Positions 62,699-64,000 of a DNA stretch of 64,000 nt are shown one piece after another (position 1 is the stretch's first letter; each line of letters opens with the position of its first letter). Source of the DNA: Hyphomicrobiales bacterium. GTDB taxonomy: Bacteria; Pseudomonadota; Alphaproteobacteria; Rhizobiales; Rhodobiaceae. The notes beneath the pieces are model-generated. The model ran no database searches. It was not told the DNA's origin and worked only from the letters and a program-made list of their open reading frames with translations. The position numbers were made by a program, and so were the translations under genes. The DNA is taken from assembly GCA_002869065.1 (NCBI GenBank), contig PKTR01000005.1, positions 186,001-250,000 on the forward strand. Reading direction: 5' to 3'.

Positions 62699-63460
62699 AT
62701 GACTGACACCACCGCCTCAACCAGCCGCCTTTGGGCACTCGCAAACCCGACCCGTTTCCTGGGTTTCGTGGATCGCCTGCTGCCGTGGCTCATCGGCCTG
62801 ACGGTCGTCACTTTCGTCGTCGGACTGTATCTGTCGTTCTTCTACGCGCCGGCGGACTACCAGCAGGGCAACACCGTGCGGATCATGTTCATCCATGTTC
62901 CCGCCGCCTGGCTCGCCATGTTCGCCTATACGATGATGTCGATCTCCTCGGTCGGCCTCCTCGTGTGGAAGCACCCGCTCGCCGATGTTTCGGCCAAGAG
63001 TGCCGCGCCGGTCGGTGCGGCCTTCACATTCCTGTCGCTGATCACCGGCTCGCTCTGGGGCAAGCCGATGTGGGGCACCTGGTGGGAATGGGACGCCCGC
63101 ATGACCTCGGTGTTGATCCTGTTCATCATGTATCTCGGCCTGATTGCGCTGTGGCGCTCGATCGAGGATCCGATCCGCGCCGGCAAGGCCGCCGCCGTGC
63201 TCGTCCTCGTCGGCTTCGTCAACATCCCGATCATCAAGTTCTCGGTCGAATGGTGGAACACGCTGCACCAACCGGCCAGCGTCATGCGCCTCGACGGCCC
63301 GACGATCCATCACACCATCCTCATCCCGTTGCTCGCCATGGCCATTGCGTTCACGCTCCTGTTCACGGTGTTGCATCTGATGGTGATGCGCAACGAGATC
63401 CTGCGCCGCCGTATTCGCACGCTGCGCATGCTCGAAGCCTCCAACGCCGGAGCGGAGTGA
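62699..63460 (+). CDS. ccmC: Heme exporter/transfer protein CcmC
   Basis: A 253-residue membrane protein that loads heme onto CcmE. Six hydrophobic helices, the tryptophan-rich heme-handling loop WWEWDAR at 128-134 and the flanking His66 (FIHVPAAW) plus a second His (around 195) match CcmC. The ATG at 62699 sits just after the MITE-like element, so ccmC may need its own promoter. ccmD follows five bases after the stop. Confidence 0.94.
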   Translation: MTDTTASTSRLWALANPTRFLGFVDRLLPWLIGLTVVTFVVGLYLSFFYAPADYQQGNTVRIMFIHVPAAWLAMFAYTMMSISSVGLLVWKHPLADVSAKSAAPVGAAFTFLSLITGSLWGKPMWGTWWEWDARMTSVLILFIMYLGLIALWRSIEDPIRAGKAAAVLVLVGFVNIPIIKFSVEWWNTLHQPASVMRLDGPTIHHTILIPLLAMAIAFTLLFTVLHLMVMRNEILRRRIRTLRMLEASNAGAE

Positions 63461-63465
63461 CCGCC

Positions 63466-63648
63466 ATGTTCGAACTCGGCCGCCACGCCGGCTTTATCAT
63501 CGCCTCCTACGGCATCGCGCTTGCGGTGGTGATCGCGCTGATCGTCTGGATCCGCGTCGACTATGGCATCCAGCGCCGCCTGCTCGCCGAGCTTGAGGCC
63601 CGCGGCATGCGCCGCCGTTCCGACCATCGTGACGAGAAACACTCATGA
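63466..63648 (+). CDS. ccmD: Heme exporter protein CcmD
   Basis: A 60-residue protein with a single membrane helix (about 9-30) and a basic cytoplasmic tail, needed for release of holo-CcmE from CcmABC. The conserved short N-terminus GRHAGFIIASYG is clear. It lies between ccmC and ccmG; its stop overlaps the ccmG start (ATGA). Confidence 0.9.
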   Translation: MFELGRHAGFIIASYGIALAVVIALIVWIRVDYGIQRRLLAELEARGMRRRSDHRDEKHS

Positions 63649-64000
63649 GCGACAGCAACGACGAACCGACGGGCGGCGAAGACACCCCGCGCAAAGGCCC
63701 TTCGCTGCTGGTACTGCTGCCGCTGGTGATCTTCGCCGGCATGGTGGCGCTGTTTTTCTACCAGCTCAGTGCCGGCCGCGATCCCTCGATCCTGCCGTCC
63801 GCGCTGATCCACAAGCAGGCGCCGCAGTTCGACCTCGGCCCGCTTCCGGGCGTCACACTGAACGGCAAGGAAGTCCCCGGCCTCAAGCGCGCCGATCTCG
63901 ACGGCAAGGTGACGCTGTTGAACTTCTGGGCCTCGTGGTGCGTGCCCTGCCGTCAGGAACACCCGATCCTGCTTGAACTGCAGAAGGACAGCCGCTTCCA
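63645..64000 (+). CDS. ccmG: Thiol:disulfide interchange protein CcmG/DsbE (cut by window edge)
   Basis: A membrane-anchored thioredoxin-like reductase that keeps apocytochrome c cysteines reduced for heme ligation. 118 residues are visible: a short cytoplasmic start, one membrane helix (about 20-40), and the thioredoxin fold with active site WCVPC (Cys99 and Cys102). The C-terminal half lies beyond the window. Coupled to ccmD by ATGA. Confidence 0.92.
   Translation, partial: MSDSNDEPTGGEDTPRKGPSLLVLLPLVIFAGMVALFFYQLSAGRDPSILPSALIHKQAPQFDLGPLPGVTLNGKEVPGLKRADLDGKVTLLNFWASWCVPCRQEHPILLELQKDSRF

Overview
The window comes from a GC-rich alphaproteobacterium, almost certainly of the order Hyphomicrobiales (Rhizobiales). 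The evidence is family-level: a UvrB with long N- and C-terminal extensions, an NAD-glutamate dehydrogenase of about 1,600 residues, an SDHAF4/DUF1674 protein, a Bax-inhibitor gene with a structured leader, and the dapF-mtaB-ftsY-yciB and acnA/ccm clusters. No rRNA, tRNA, CRISPR array, prophage or complete insertion sequence was seen. Nearly all long reading frames lying opposite the genes described here are shadows typical of high-GC DNA.

Layout. 1-12 kb: a type I-like sulfide:quinone oxidoreductase (cut by the left edge), a DUF3775 gene, a degenerate-receiver diguanylate cyclase, uvrB, and a soeABC-type cytoplasmic sulfite dehydrogenase operon. Together sqr and soeABC imply that the organism oxidises sulfide and sulfite, feeding electrons to quinone. 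12-24 kb: an EVE-domain protein, a seven-beta-strand methyltransferase overlapping a Rieske-type protein, acs, small Zn/Cys proteins, SDHAF4, htpX-rsmB, a heparinase-like enzyme and purH. 24-39 kb: an MFS transporter, the giant GDH, an AhpD-like protein, leuD, tesA/ybbA/ybbP, and a ybhL-type gene with a probable leader RNA. 39.6-41.4 kb: an AT-richer, probably acquired gene with a HEPN-like C-terminus, beside paired palindromic repeats. 41.4-52.4 kb: lolA-like, ftsK, an aminotransferase, a cNMP-binding protein, an OmpR-type regulator, an L,D-transpeptidase-like protein, dapF, mtaB, ftsY and yciB. 52.4-56.8 kb: an accessory block with a TetR-controlled SDR/methyltransferase pair, XRE-cupin plus azlCD, and an acidic disordered protein. 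57-64 kb: acnA divergent from ccmA-ccmB-(secreted protein)-(MITE-like element)-ccmC-ccmD-ccmG for cytochrome c maturation.

The least explained content is repetitive DNA. I see (1) a ~98-bp two-hairpin element, two full copies and one truncated, with two copies completing the stop codon of the upstream gene; (2) a GC-rich ~100-bp repeat, one copy translated in frame inside the uvrB tail; (3) paired REP-like palindromes in REPIN-like inverted doublets; (4) a 185-bp MITE-like element between the secreted-protein gene and ccmC. Regulatory palindromes are clear in the TetR and azlC intergenic regions, and the sqr and soeABC upstream regions share a motif.
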